Source of the DNA: Branchiibius sp. NY16-3462-2
GTDB lineage: Bacteria; Actinomycetota; Actinomycetes; Actinomycetales; Dermatophilaceae
Assembly (NCBI RefSeq): GCF_001594145.1
Contig: NZ_LVCF01000001.1
Location: 248,001 to 312,000, forward strand
Length of the DNA: 64,000 bases
Direction of reading: 5' to 3'
In this document: one piece after another, positions 32,233 to 41,278 of the stretch
How positions within the stretch are numbered: the first letter of the stretch is position 1
Layout of the letters: each line of letters begins with the position of its first letter
The notes under the pieces: model-generated
The model's database searches: none
What the model was told of the DNA's origin: nothing
The model's input: only the letters and a program-made list of their open reading frames with translations
Made by a program: the position numbers and the translations under genes

Positions 32233-33570
32233 GTGAGCAGCCAGACCCGGGTTTTCGTCGCGAGGATCGCAGGTCTGGTGGTCCTCGACCCGCTCGGTGA
32301 CCAGGTGGGCCGGGTCAGGGACGTCATCATCACCTTCGCGACCAACGGTCAGGCCCGGGCTATCGGCCTGGTCATCGAGGTCCCCGGTCGCCGGCGGGTT
32401 TTCGTGCCGATGACGCGAGTGACCGGCATCGATCCCGGCGCGGTGTTCACCACCGGCCTGGTCAACATGCGCCGTTTCGAGCAGCGGACCGGCGAGTACC
32501 TGGCGATGGCTGAACTGCTCGACCGCAGCGTGCAGGTGCGCGAGGACGGCCAGCTGTTCAGTGGTGTGGTCGAGGACCTGGGTATCGAACAGAACGCCCG
32601 GCGGGACTGGATCGTCACCAAGGCATTCGTGCGACGCATCGACGATGTCTCCGGTGCGTCCAAAGCCATGTCCCGCCTCACCCGCCGACGGACCGGCACC
32701 ACGTTCCTGGTCGACATCGACCGGATCCAGGGCCTGCATCAACAAGCCCCGGCACAAAGCGCGGAGAGCCTGCTGGCCAGCTACGAGGACCTCCGGGTCG
32801 CCGACCTCGCCGAGGTCATCCACGACCTGAACCCCAAGCGGCGGGCCGAGGTCGCTGCTGCGCTCGACGACAGCAAACTGGCCGACATCCTGGAAGAACT
32901 GCCCGAGGACGACCAGGTGGAGATCCTCGCTGGTCTGGAGATCGGGCGCGCCGCCGACGTCCTGGAAGCGATGGAACCCGACGACGCCGCGGACCTCCTG
33001 GCCGACCTACCGCCCGACCAGGCCGAACAGTTGCTGGCCAGGATGGAGCCGGACGAGGCCGCCCCTGTGCGCCGGTTGATGTCGTACGACGAGAACACCG
33101 CCGGCGGTCTGATGACCACCGAGGCCATCGTCCTGGGTCCCGAGGCGAGTGTCGCCGAAGGGTTGGCCCTGGTGCGCCGCGAGCAGATCGCTCCCGCACT
33201 GGCGTCCGCGGTCTACGTGTGCCGTCCCCCGCTCGAGACTCCGACCGGGCGGTTCCTCGGCATGGTGCACACCCAGGCCCTGCTGCGCGAGACTCCCTCC
33301 AGCCCCGTCGGCAGCATCGTGGACAAGACCATCGAACCGCTGTTGGCGACGGCCCCGCTCGGCCACGTCACCCGCACCCTGGCGACCTACAACCTGGTCA
33401 GCCTGCCGGTCGTCGATGATTCCGGCCGGCTGATCGGGGTCATCACGGTCGACGACGTGCTGGACCACATCCTGCCCGAGGACTGGCGCGAGGAACGCCA
33501 CGATCTGCACCCGACGATGACCACCGGCCGCAGCGAGGACCACCCGTCCAGGAGCACCAGCCATGGCTGA
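32233..33570 (+). CDS. PRC-barrel/MgtE N-domain/CBS protein lacking a transporter domain (Rv1232c-like)
   Basis: The 445-residue protein has an N-terminal PRC-barrel-like region (about 10-160), an MgtE intracellular N domain made of helical repeats (LADILEELPEDDQVEIL, ADLLADLPPDQAEQLLARM; about 180-275) and two CBS domains (about 280-430). These are the Mg-sensing parts of MgtE, but there is no membrane helix, so it is not a channel. A soluble Mg2+/nucleotide sensor acting on a partner is inferred. GTG start. It overlaps the DUF1003 gene by 8 bp; the pairing suggests that membrane protein as partner. Confidence 0.88.
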   Translation: MSSQTRVFVARIAGLVVLDPLGDQVGRVRDVIITFATNGQARAIGLVIEVPGRRRVFVPMTRVTGIDPGAVFTTGLVNMRRFEQRTGEYLAMAELLDRSVQVREDGQLFSGVVEDLGIEQNARRDWIVTKAFVRRIDDVSGASKAMSRLTRRRTGTTFLVDIDRIQGLHQQAPAQSAESLLASYEDLRVADLAEVIHDLNPKRRAEVAAALDDSKLADILEELPEDDQVEILAGLEIGRAADVLEAMEPDDAADLLADLPPDQAEQLLARMEPDEAAPVRRLMSYDENTAGGLMTTEAIVLGPEASVAEGLALVRREQIAPALASAVYVCRPPLETPTGRFLGMVHTQALLRETPSSPVGSIVDKTIEPLLATAPLGHVTRTLATYNLVSLPVVDDSGRLIGVITVDDVLDHILPEDWREERHDLHPTMTTGRSEDHPSRSTSHG

Positions 33571-34084
33571 GCGCGCCAAGCGTCGTCGCGACGCGCTGGA
33601 TCAACCCCGCGAACAATCGGCGCGCCTGCTGCCCCAGTCACCGCTGGACAGCGACGCGTTCGGCCGGTTCGCCGAGAAGTTCGCCCGCTACATGGGCACC
33701 GCGCAGTTCCTGGTGTGGATGACGGCTTTCGTCATCGTCTGGATCCTGATGAACCTGATCGGCCTGTTCGGTCTGAAATGGGACCCCTATCCGTTCATCC
33801 TGCTCAACCTGTTCTTCTCCACCCAGGCCTCCTACGCGGCGCCGCTGATCCTGCTGGCCCAGAACCGGCAGGACGACCGGGATCGCGTCGCCATCACCCA
33901 GGACCGGCAACGCGACGAGCGCAACCTCGCTGACACCGAGTTCCTGACCCGCGAGGTCGCCGCACTGCGGCTGGCGGTGCGGGAGACGGCGACCCGTGAC
34001 TTCGTCCGCTCCGAACTACGCACCCTGCTTGAGGAACTCGAGGAGCGCGGCATGCTCTCGCCCGAGGAGGATCGGACCACCTGA
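33563..34084 (+). CDS. DUF1003 membrane protein (Rv1231c-like)
   Basis: The 173-residue protein has two membrane helices (about 48-68 and 78-100) separated by the conserved KWDPYPFILLNLFFSTQASYAAPLILLAQNRQDDRDR signature region of DUF1003, followed by a long charged helix. Function is unknown. It overlaps the preceding PRC/MgtE-N/CBS gene by 8 bp and is conserved beside it, so the two products may form a membrane-sensor pair. Confidence 0.9.
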   Translation: MAERAKRRRDALDQPREQSARLLPQSPLDSDAFGRFAEKFARYMGTAQFLVWMTAFVIVWILMNLIGLFGLKWDPYPFILLNLFFSTQASYAAPLILLAQNRQDDRDRVAITQDRQRDERNLADTEFLTREVAALRLAVRETATRDFVRSELRTLLEELEERGMLSPEEDRTT

Positions 34085-34126
34085 CCGTGGTCAGGGGTCT
34101 GGCTGCCGGCACCTAAACTGGTGGGT

Positions 34127-35260
34127 ATGCCGATCCCCACTCCTGACCAGGTGCACGCGGCCCTCGCGACTGTCAACGACCCCGAGATCAAACGCCCGAT
34201 CACCGATCTGGGCATGGTGCAGGACGTCGCGATCGGGGACGACGGCGTCGTAGCGGTGACGATCCTGCTGACCGTCGCCGGCTGTCCGCTCAAGGAGACC
34301 CTGACCCGCGACACCACCGCGGCCGTCGCGCAACTCGAAGGAGTGACCGACGTCACGGTCACCCTCGGTGTCATGACCGACGAGCAGCGGGGTGCGCTGC
34401 GCGACAGCCTGCGTGGGGGCGCTGCGCAGAAGGAGATCCCGTTCGCCAAGCCCAACTCCCTGACCCGCGTCTACGCCGTGGCCTCCGGCAAGGGCGGCGT
34501 CGGCAAGTCCTCGGTGACGGTCAACCTGGCTGCGGCGTTCGCCGAGCAGGGGCTGCGCGTCGGCGTCGTCGACGCCGACGTCTACGGCTTCTCCGTCCCG
34601 CGCATGCTGGGCGTCGAGCACAAGCCGACGCAGCTGGATGACATGATCCTGCCGCCGGTCGCCCATGACGTGAAGGTCATCTCCATCGGGATGTTCGTGC
34701 CCGGCAACCAACCGGTCGTCTGGCGCGGTCCGATGCTGCACCGCGCATTGCAGCAGTTCCTCGGCGACGTGTTCTGGGGTGACCTGGACGTGCTGCTGCT
34801 GGACCTGCCGCCGGGCACCGGTGACATCGCGATCTCCGTGTCGCAGCTGATCCCGACCGCCGAGATCCTGGTGGTCACCACTCCGCAACAGGCGGCCGCC
34901 GAGGTGGCCGAGCGGGCCGGATCCATTGCGCTGCAGACCAAACAGCGGATCGCCGGCGTCATCGAGAACATGTCCTGGCTGGAGTTGCCCGACGGCAGTC
35001 GCCAGGAGATCTTCGGTTCCGGGGGTGGCCGGGCCGTCGCCGAGTCGTTGACCCGCAGCATCGGGGCCACTGTGCCGCTGCTGGGTCAGATCCCGCTGGA
35101 CACCCGGTTGCGCGAAGGCGGCGACGCGGGCACGCCGGTCGTTCTCGCCGAGCCGGACAGCCCGGCCGCCGTCGTGTTGCGTGGGGTCGCCAAACAACTG
35201 GGCCAGAAGGCGCGTGGCCTGGCCGGCCGGTCACTCGGGCTGACCCCGGCGGGGCGCTGA
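34127..35260 (+). CDS. mrp: Mrp/ApbC-type Fe-S cluster carrier P-loop ATPase
   Basis: The 377-residue protein has an N-terminal MIP18/DUF59 domain (about 5-75) and a P-loop domain with GKGGVGKSS (121-129), DADVYGFSVPRMLG and LLLDLPPGTGD. It carries or loads 4Fe-4S clusters. The CxxC used for cluster binding in some Mrp proteins is absent; the region reads WLELPDGSRQEIFGSGGG, as is usual in actinobacterial Mrp. ATG 34127 was chosen over GTG 34121 because it lies 7 nt after TAAACT, a leaderless arrangement. Confidence 0.92.
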   Translation: MPIPTPDQVHAALATVNDPEIKRPITDLGMVQDVAIGDDGVVAVTILLTVAGCPLKETLTRDTTAAVAQLEGVTDVTVTLGVMTDEQRGALRDSLRGGAAQKEIPFAKPNSLTRVYAVASGKGGVGKSSVTVNLAAAFAEQGLRVGVVDADVYGFSVPRMLGVEHKPTQLDDMILPPVAHDVKVISIGMFVPGNQPVVWRGPMLHRALQQFLGDVFWGDLDVLLLDLPPGTGDIAISVSQLIPTAEILVVTTPQQAAAEVAERAGSIALQTKQRIAGVIENMSWLELPDGSRQEIFGSGGGRAVAESLTRSIGATVPLLGQIPLDTRLREGGDAGTPVVLAEPDSPAAVVLRGVAKQLGQKARGLAGRSLGLTPAGR

Positions 35261-35294
35261 CGACGTACGTCGATCGGCAGGTCGGGCGGCAGGC

Positions 35295-35696
35295 TCAGGT
35301 CGCGTCGAAGTCGAACGGCGTCGCGCGGTCGGGATCGTACCGCAGGGTCTGCACGGCCACCGGGGCGATCACACCGGCAGCCTGCGCAGCGGGGTCGACC
35401 GCCTGCTGTGTCTGGGGCACGCCCAGGGTGTCGGCGACGTCTTCGCCCAGCGCGTCGCGCACGATCCGACGCGGGTCGTACTGGCGCGGGTCGTACTGAC
35501 GCCAGTCGACATCCTGGAACTCCGGGCCCATCTGCTCTTTGAGCTGGGTCTTGGCCCCCTCGGCCATCTCCCGGGCCGATCGGACGAACTGGCGGAACTT
35601 CGTGAGGTACTCGGGCAGACGTTCCGGGCCGATCAACACCGCCGCGAGCACAATCAGCAGGAGGAACTCCCACGAACTGATTCCGAAGAAATTCAC
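35295..35696 (-). CDS. tatB: Sec-independent translocase subunit TatB
   Basis: TatB forms the Tat substrate receptor with TatC. The 133-residue protein has the single N-terminal helix and hinge of the family (SSWEFLLLIVLAAVLIGPERLP, about 7-28), then an amphipathic helix and a polar tail holding the tandem repeat RQYDPRQYDP. The GTG start has AAGGGGG upstream. It lies after the sigE/anti-sigma pair as in mycobacteria, but the htrA gene usually in between is absent. Confidence 0.92.
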   Translation of the reverse strand: MNFFGISSWEFLLLIVLAAVLIGPERLPEYLTKFRQFVRSAREMAEGAKTQLKEQMGPEFQDVDWRQYDPRQYDPRRIVRDALGEDVADTLGVPQTQQAVDPAAQAAGVIAPVAVQTLRYDPDRATPFDFDAT

Positions 35697-35789
35697 TGGT
35701 TGTCCCCCTTCCCGGTCAGCGGCGTACGGCGGTCTGAGATTACCTCACGGGTCAGCCGCGCACGGTCGGCGTCCGGGGTGCTAACCGGC

Positions 35790-36320
35790 TCAGCGGGGGT
35801 AATCGACGTTCAGCACGGCGGGTGCTTTCATCGGCGCCGGGGTCATCGTCCGGGCAGCCTCATCGTCGGTGCCGGGCAGGTTCGTGACCTGCCGCACGAG
35901 GACTGAGGGAGTCTCCAGGCGGACCGATGCGCCACCGGGTTGCACCGACGACGGACCGTGCAACGCCACGAGGCTGGCGCCGACGCAGCCGGCAACCGCC
36001 ACCATGGCCAGTCCGACGGAGCGCCGGGCGGAGGCGTACTGGGGAGGAGCGGATGCGGGCAGCACGCTGACACCGGACGAACCACGCGAGGTCGTCATCG
36101 GCGCCGCCGGATCGGCCAGGCTGAGCAGGTTACTCATCAGCTGCTGGTGGTGGGCGGCATCCAGACGCACGGAGCGCAGTCGCTCGATGAGGGCTCGCTC
36201 CGCGTCGACCTGGGCACGGCAACCGTCGCACGCTACGAGGTGCTGCTCGATCTGCAACTCCTGCTCCGGGCGCAACAAGCCGTCAACGTAGTCCGCCAGA
36301 TCCAGTGGGTGCCGCGCCAT
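35790..36320 (-). CDS. rseA: Zinc-binding anti-sigma factor of the adjacent ECF sigma factor (RseA-like)
   Basis: The 176-residue protein has an N-terminal ZAS domain with H27-x3-C31-x2-C34 (QHLVACDGC), a single membrane helix (about 100-121) and a roughly 55-residue outer domain. It should bind and silence the sigma factor and release it on envelope or thiol stress. Its ATG overlaps the sigma gene stop by one base (TGATG), ensuring balanced synthesis. The mycobacterial counterpart is Rv1222 beside sigE. Confidence 0.9.
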   Translation of the reverse strand: MARHPLDLADYVDGLLRPEQELQIEQHLVACDGCRAQVDAERALIERLRSVRLDAAHHQQLMSNLLSLADPAAPMTTSRGSSGVSVLPASAPPQYASARRSVGLAMVAVAGCVGASLVALHGPSSVQPGGASVRLETPSVLVRQVTNLPGTDDEAARTMTPAPMKAPAVLNVDYPR

Positions 36321-36961
36321 CAGCGGGTCCCGGGAAGCACACCACCGATGCCCGCGCGGGTGCGTGCGGGCGCCTCCACCACTGGCCGCGGCGCCGGGGC
36401 GCGGTGGGCCAGAGCCTCGCGCAGTTGGGCCCGGCCACGGTGGATCCGCGAACGGACGGTGCCGAGCTTCACATCCAGCGTCGCCGCGATCTCCTCGTAG
36501 GACAGTCCCTCGATGTCACACAGGACCACCGCAGCACGGAAGTCCGGCGGCAGGGCGTCCAGTGCGCGTTGGATGTCGTCATCGAACGCGGCATCGGTCA
36601 GGACCTGCTGGGGGTCGGCCGAGCGGGCAGGAAGCCGCGCGGCCGCCTCATCGGACAGGGCATCGAAGCGGATGCGCTGCTTACGCCGCATCTTGTCCAG
36701 GAAGACGTTCGTGGTGATGCGGTGCAGCCAACCCTCGAAGGTCCCGGGCTGGTAGGAGTGCAGGGAACGAAAGACGCGGACGAAGACGTCATGGGTGAGG
36801 TCCTCGGCATCGTGGACGTTGCCGGTCAGTCGGTAGGACAACCGGTAGACACGAGCGGAGTGCTCGCGGACGATTTCCTCCCACGTCGGCGGGGTCCACG
36901 GTTCGCCGCCTGCTGAGTACCCTTGCGGGTTGGCGGTGGCGCTTTGCGAGACTTCCGTCAT
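36320..36961 (-). CDS. sigE: ECF sigma factor, SigE-like
   Basis: The 213-residue protein has sigma region 2 (SYRLTGNVHDAEDLTHDVFVRVF, then GWLHRITTNVFLDKMRR) and region 4 (ALPPDFRAAVVLCDIEGLSYEEIAATLDVKLGTVRSRIHRGRAQLREAL). The open frame extends upstream, but ATG 36961 fits family length and lies directly after an ECF-type promoter of SigE class, suggesting autoregulation. Followed by its anti-sigma gene; divergent to the O-methyltransferase gene as Rv1221 is to Rv1220c. Confidence 0.92.
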   Translation of the reverse strand: MTEVSQSATANPQGYSAGGEPWTPPTWEEIVREHSARVYRLSYRLTGNVHDAEDLTHDVFVRVFRSLHSYQPGTFEGWLHRITTNVFLDKMRRKQRIRFDALSDEAAARLPARSADPQQVLTDAAFDDDIQRALDALPPDFRAAVVLCDIEGLSYEEIAATLDVKLGTVRSRIHRGRAQLREALAHRAPAPRPVVEAPARTRAGIGGVLPGTR

Positions 36962-36970
36962 AACAACGTC

Positions 36971-36996
36971 AACGGTAGACCGCAGGCCTTTGTTCC
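36971..36996 (-). promoter_or_regulatory. SigE-type ECF promoter of sigE
   Basis: On the minus strand GGAAC (36992-36996) and GTT (36971-36973) are exactly 18 bp apart, matching the mycobacterial SigE consensus GGAAC-N18-GTT. The ATG follows 9 nt after GTT, so the mRNA would have almost no leader. Positive autoregulation is inferred. Confidence 0.75.
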
Positions 36997-37040
36997 GCCT
37001 ATTTTCTTGCGATGCCGGCCCTGGGTGTGAGGATGGGGCG

Positions 37041-37676
37041 ATGAACACCTTGAGGCCGGCCAGCCAGAGCTACGCCGAAGACTTCGTCCCCGAACCTGAG
37101 GTGGTCGCGGCAGCACGCGAGCGCGGGGAGCAACTCGGCGCTACCCCCGTGGGCGCCGGGACCGGGGCCACCCTGCAGGTTCTCGCCGCGGCCAACGCGG
37201 CCCGCACCGTGGTCGAGATCGGGACGGGCGCTGGGGTGTCCGGGCTCTGGTTGCTGGCCGGTATGCCGGCGGACGGCATTCTGACCACCATCGACATCAA
37301 GGCGGAGCACCAGCGAGCCGCCAAACACGCCTACACCGCCGCCGGGATCGCGCCGGCGCGCACCCGCACCATCACCGGCAACGCGTTGGAGGTCCTGCCC
37401 CGGCTGGCGGACGGAGCCTACGACCTGGTGCTGGTGGACGGCGCGAAAAGCCAGTACCCGGCGTACGTCGAACATGCCCTTCGGATCGTGCGCCCCGGTG
37501 GGGTCGTGGCCATCGACAACATGCTGTGGCACGACAAGGTCGCCGACCCGGCCGCACGCGACGAAACGACGGTGCTGCTGCGCGACCTCAGCAAGCAGTT
37601 GCGCGAGCGCGAGGACCTGGTCACCGCGCTGCTGCCCGTGGGTGATGGTCTGTTGGTCTGCGTCAAGCGCCCCTGA
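37041..37676 (+). CDS. Class I SAM-dependent O-methyltransferase (Rv1220c-like)
   Basis: The 211-residue protein matches the caffeoyl-CoA/catechol O-methyltransferase-like family: SAM loop VVEIGTGAGVSGLWLL (about 57-72), TIDIKAEHQ, LVLVDGAKSQYPAY and GGVVAIDNMLWHDKV. The substrate is unknown. ATG 37041 has GAGGATGGGG just before it. It is divergent from sigE, an arrangement conserved in actinobacteria, and ends at a hairpin terminator. Confidence 0.9.
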   Translation: MNTLRPASQSYAEDFVPEPEVVAAARERGEQLGATPVGAGTGATLQVLAAANAARTVVEIGTGAGVSGLWLLAGMPADGILTTIDIKAEHQRAAKHAYTAAGIAPARTRTITGNALEVLPRLADGAYDLVLVDGAKSQYPAYVEHALRIVRPGGVVAIDNMLWHDKVADPAARDETTVLLRDLSKQLREREDLVTALLPVGDGLLVCVKRP

Positions 37677-37699
37677 GCGCCCGCTGAGCACGTACGTCG

Positions 37700-37730
37700 A
37701 ACGCCCCGGTCCGCAGCGGACCGGGGCGTT
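37700..37730. terminator. Terminator between the O-methyltransferase gene and the DUF3117 gene
   Basis: A 14-bp perfect stem (37700-37713 with 37717-37730) and a CAG loop. On the plus strand GTTT follows the stem. It lies between two convergent genes and can work in both directions. Confidence 0.88.
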
Positions 37731-37752
37731 TCGAGGTTCAGAGTGAGGGACC

Positions 37753-37920
37753 TCAGCCGAGGCATCCCTTGATCGCGTCGCCGAGCGCCTGGGCTTCCTC
37801 GGCGTTCATCTCCACGACCAACCGGCCACCGCCTTCCAACGGCATGCGCAGCAGGATGCTCCGACCCTCCTTGGTCACCTCGAGGGGTCCGTCACCGGTG
37901 CGGGGCTTCATGGCCGCCAT
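37753..37920 (-). CDS. DUF3117 small protein (Rv1211-like)
   Basis: The 55-residue protein begins MAAMKPRTGDGPLEVTKEGR and contains PLEGGGRLVVEMNAEEAQALGDAIK, the almost invariant DUF3117 pattern of actinobacteria. The ATG has AAGGA 9 nt upstream. Function is unknown; the neighbourhood with sigE, tag and dapE genes is conserved in mycobacteria. Confidence 0.93.
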   Translation of the reverse strand: MAAMKPRTGDGPLEVTKEGRSILLRMPLEGGGRLVVEMNAEEAQALGDAIKGCLG

Positions 37921-37956
37921 GGATGTTTTCCTTCCGTGTCGCGGGACTGCCTGCCA

Positions 37957-40554
37957 TTATCGCAGCCTGTGACGCCTCCGGCGAAATCCTGCCTCTGCTG
38001 GTGTGCGACGAGTGAAGGCTGCCGCGAGCGCCGCCGCGAGAAGGGGCGCACCAAACAGCAGGACGAACACGATGCCCCACGGTGCCGCGTACATCTCGGC
38101 ACGACTGCGCGCTTCCACAGCCATCGCCGTGCCAGGAAGCCAACCAGCCACCAGACCGACCCCCACGCCGACGAAAGTTGCCGCGGCCGCCCACCATGCG
38201 TTGACCCGCCGTCGCAGACCGCGCCCTGCACCCAGACGCTGGACGATGGTGTCCTCGCCGCGTCGGTCGCTCTGGGCCAGGAAGGTGCCCGATGCGATCG
38301 CCAGAAGAAGCAGTACGGCGCCCACACCGAGGACCGGCAACCGCAGATCCGGGGTGTGGATCGGGGTGTCCGGATGATCGACGGTGACGCCGTACGTTCC
38401 CAGACCGGACTGCAGGCGATCCGCGGCACCGTCATCCAGGTCACCGCCGTGGATCAGATACGTGCCGGTCCCCACGTCGACCCCGAGCCGCTGCGCCACT
38501 GCAAGGGGCATCAGCACGCCGGTGTCCGGCAGCCGGTGGATCTCGACCGCGTGGGGATTGATCGGGACCAGCGACAACCGGTCACCGGCAAAGACGTACG
38601 GCAACTGCAGCGCCCCTCGGACGGTGACCGTGCCGGTTTCGGTTCTCAGACCCGCTGGCCGGGCTCCGTCCGGTGATAGCACCAGACCTCCCTGCCGCAG
38701 CATCGCGTGCTGCTGCGCAGTGAGTCGGTACACCTGCGCGAGTTGGTCCGGCGAGCCGACCACGGTGTCCTGCGAGAGACCCTCGATGCCGACGGTTTCC
38801 GGGGGCGCCGTGATCATCGGGATCACCTCAGCGCCAGGCACAACCGTTGCCACAACCCGCCGGATCACCGCTTCGTCGGCGTCTGACGGGGCGACAACGC
38901 GCACGTCACCAGGTGGGATGGCTGGTTGGTAGGTATAGATCTGCGATGCACGCTGGCTCGTCAACGGAATCAGCACAGCGATCATGACCCCGACCGTGGC
39001 CAGCACCGACCCCACGACCGCCGTCGCGCGCGTCCGCTGCCGGGCCAGATCGCGCAGCGCGAGTCGCGGCGCCACAGGCAGCTGACTGGCCAAGGCACCC
39101 AGGCGACCCATGAGCCACGGAACGAGCATCAGTGCTCCGCCGAACAGGGCGATGCCTCCGCCGGTGAGCGGTACGGCGGCGCCGGCCGGACTGTTCATCG
39201 GTCCACGGAGGGCATCCTGCACGCCGCGCCACACCAGCACCGAACTCAAGGCACCGATGAGAAGGCCGGCAACCGCTATGCCTCCACGCGCCGATGGCGT
39301 CGGGTTGACCGCCAGCGATGACACGACGGGGCGACGACTCGCGGCGATGGCGGGAAGAAGGGCAGCGATCAATGCAGCGGCGATCGCAACGCCCGCCATG
39401 AGCAGACCCCACGGCCAGGGCACGACAACCGGCCCGGCCCAAGCACCCGGATGGTGCTGCCGATAGATCAGCAGAGCAACTGCTCCGAGCAATGCGCCCG
39501 CGACGGGAGCAAGGACCGCTGCCGCGACGCCCACCAGTAACGCCTGGCTCAGCACGTACCGCCGCCGCTGGGCCGTGGTCGCACCGTTGCCGGCCAGCAA
39601 CGCCACCGCTCGACGACTGCGGGCGGCGCCGACCGCGAAGACCGGCGCCACCATCGCGGCGATCACCACGACGATGCCCACCGTCAGCATCGACACGATC
39701 AGGGTCACGACACCTTGGTCGCCGCTGGCCGTGGTCCTGGAGTTCGCGACCAGATCCCGGCTGGCCACGGACACGCCGCACCGAGTCAGGCCGACCGCCT
39801 CCTGCTCGTCAACTGGCTTGTTCCACAACAAAATCCAGCTTGTCGCCGTTCTCGCGTCGGGGAGTTCGACCAGGAGCACGGGCGCGGTAGTGCGCACTGT
39901 GCCGACGACCTGAAGGCTGCGGACGACGCTGACGGAATCGGTTGTGTCGACGATGTCGACCGTCCCATGCGTCGGCAGGCCGCTGGCCAGACCGAGCCCA
40001 CCGAGCAGGACCTCATCTGAACTCGTCGGCCACCGGCCGCTGGTCAGGGTGGCCATCCCGTCGTACCCGGGATCGGTTCCGATTCGCACGGAGGTTCCAT
40101 TGGCCAGGACGCCGCCCGAGCGCACCGTGACCTGGGCACTGCCCGTCGGAAGCAACCGACCATGGACCACCTGCTCGAGGCCCGTCCGGTCAAACTGTCC
40201 CGAACGGGCCGCGAAGACTCCGTCCTGCGCGTACCACACCGAGGGGAAGGTCATCCCGTCCGTTGACCCCTTGGCCAACAGTGCTTGTCCTGATCCCATG
40301 TCCGCCGACACCATGGCCGCCGGTGCCGGTTGCTGCGACGTGAAGAAGACGCCCACGGCAGCAATGACCATCAGCGGCAGGACGATCGTGGCGATCCCCA
40401 GCGCGGTACGCCATCGAGCCCGGCGCAGGTCTCGCACGGCGAGCCGCAGGCACAAGCGCCACGACCCGAGCCATCGCGCCGCCGGTGCGTCCGGCCGACC
40501 GACGCAGAAGTCCGGCGCGGAGCGCCCCTCGGCGCGCTCCTGAATCAGACTCAT
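37957..40554 (-). CDS. ABC transporter permease, FtsX/MacB type
   Basis: The 865-residue membrane protein has an N-terminal basic segment, a first helix near residue 55-75, a large extracytoplasmic domain, three FtsX-type helices (about 290-420), more helices near 450-540, a second outer domain and a C-terminal helix set ending in a basic tail. This is the two-FtsX-domain layout of actinobacterial resistance/export permeases. ATG 40554 was chosen because it follows the ATPase stop by 1 nt (TGAGATG). It works with the ATPase upstream and is under the PadR regulator. Substrate unknown; a peptide or antibiotic is the usual guess. Confidence 0.9.
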   Translation of the reverse strand: MSLIQERAEGRSAPDFCVGRPDAPAARWLGSWRLCLRLAVRDLRRARWRTALGIATIVLPLMVIAAVGVFFTSQQPAPAAMVSADMGSGQALLAKGSTDGMTFPSVWYAQDGVFAARSGQFDRTGLEQVVHGRLLPTGSAQVTVRSGGVLANGTSVRIGTDPGYDGMATLTSGRWPTSSDEVLLGGLGLASGLPTHGTVDIVDTTDSVSVVRSLQVVGTVRTTAPVLLVELPDARTATSWILLWNKPVDEQEAVGLTRCGVSVASRDLVANSRTTASGDQGVVTLIVSMLTVGIVVVIAAMVAPVFAVGAARSRRAVALLAGNGATTAQRRRYVLSQALLVGVAAAVLAPVAGALLGAVALLIYRQHHPGAWAGPVVVPWPWGLLMAGVAIAAALIAALLPAIAASRRPVVSSLAVNPTPSARGGIAVAGLLIGALSSVLVWRGVQDALRGPMNSPAGAAVPLTGGGIALFGGALMLVPWLMGRLGALASQLPVAPRLALRDLARQRTRATAVVGSVLATVGVMIAVLIPLTSQRASQIYTYQPAIPPGDVRVVAPSDADEAVIRRVVATVVPGAEVIPMITAPPETVGIEGLSQDTVVGSPDQLAQVYRLTAQQHAMLRQGGLVLSPDGARPAGLRTETGTVTVRGALQLPYVFAGDRLSLVPINPHAVEIHRLPDTGVLMPLAVAQRLGVDVGTGTYLIHGGDLDDGAADRLQSGLGTYGVTVDHPDTPIHTPDLRLPVLGVGAVLLLLAIASGTFLAQSDRRGEDTIVQRLGAGRGLRRRVNAWWAAAATFVGVGVGLVAGWLPGTAMAVEARSRAEMYAAPWGIVFVLLFGAPLLAAALAAAFTRRTPAEAGFRRRRHRLR

Positions 40555-40555
40555 C

Positions 40556-41278
40556 TCAGTTCGCCTGGGGCAGAAGCGATTCGGCATCCATCGGTCGCCC
40601 GGTCGAGTCAATCACCAGCCCGTCCCGTAAGAAGACCACCCGATCGGCCCAGGCCGCGTGCCGGGACTCGTGGGTCACCAACAACGCGGCCGCTCCCGCA
40701 TCGCACCGTGCCCGCAGCACCCGCAGGACTGCCTCGCCCGACGTCGAATCCAGCGCCCCCGTGGGCTCGTCGGCCAGGACCAGAGATCGGTCGCCGACCA
40801 GCGAGCGCGCAATGGCGGCCCGTTGTCGCTGGCCGCCGGACACCTCGTCCGGGAACCGATCCGCCAGGTGGTCGATGCCGACGCCGGCCAACGAGTCCCG
40901 GGCCGCGCAGCGGGCGACCGAGAGGCGGGCACCATCAAGTTCCAGTGGCAGGCTGACGTTTTCAAGCAGGGTCAGCGACGGGATGAGGTTCAGATCCTGG
41001 AAGACGAAACCCATCGTGCGGCGGCGGATCTGCTGCAGCGCTGCCGGGCTCAGCCGGCCCAGGTCGCGACCATCGACTTCGACCACGCCGGTGTCCACGT
41101 AGTCCAGGCCGCCAGCCACATTCAGCAACGTGGACTTTCCGGAACCGCTCGGACCCATCACCGCAACCAGTTCACCGGGTAGCACCTGAAGGCTCACCCC
41201 ACGCAGCGCATGCACGGCAGCATCACCGCTGCCGAACGTCCGGGTCACCTCCTGCAGCATCAGCATCGGCCCGGTCAC
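40556..41278 (-). CDS. ABC transporter ATP-binding protein, MacB/LolD type
   Basis: The 240-residue protein has Walker A GPSGSGKST (about 42-50), the Q-loop FVFQDLNLIPSLT, signature VSGGQRQR, Walker B LVLADEPTGALD and a switch His (VTHESRHA). It energises the adjacent FtsX-type permease. The GTG start overlaps the PadR stop (GTGA), so regulator, ATPase and permease form one coupled operon. Confidence 0.94.
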   Translation of the reverse strand: MTGPMLMLQEVTRTFGSGDAAVHALRGVSLQVLPGELVAVMGPSGSGKSTLLNVAGGLDYVDTGVVEVDGRDLGRLSPAALQQIRRRTMGFVFQDLNLIPSLTLLENVSLPLELDGARLSVARCAARDSLAGVGIDHLADRFPDEVSGGQRQRAAIARSLVGDRSLVLADEPTGALDSTSGEAVLRVLRARCDAGAAALLVTHESRHAAWADRVVFLRDGLVIDSTGRPMDAESLLPQAN

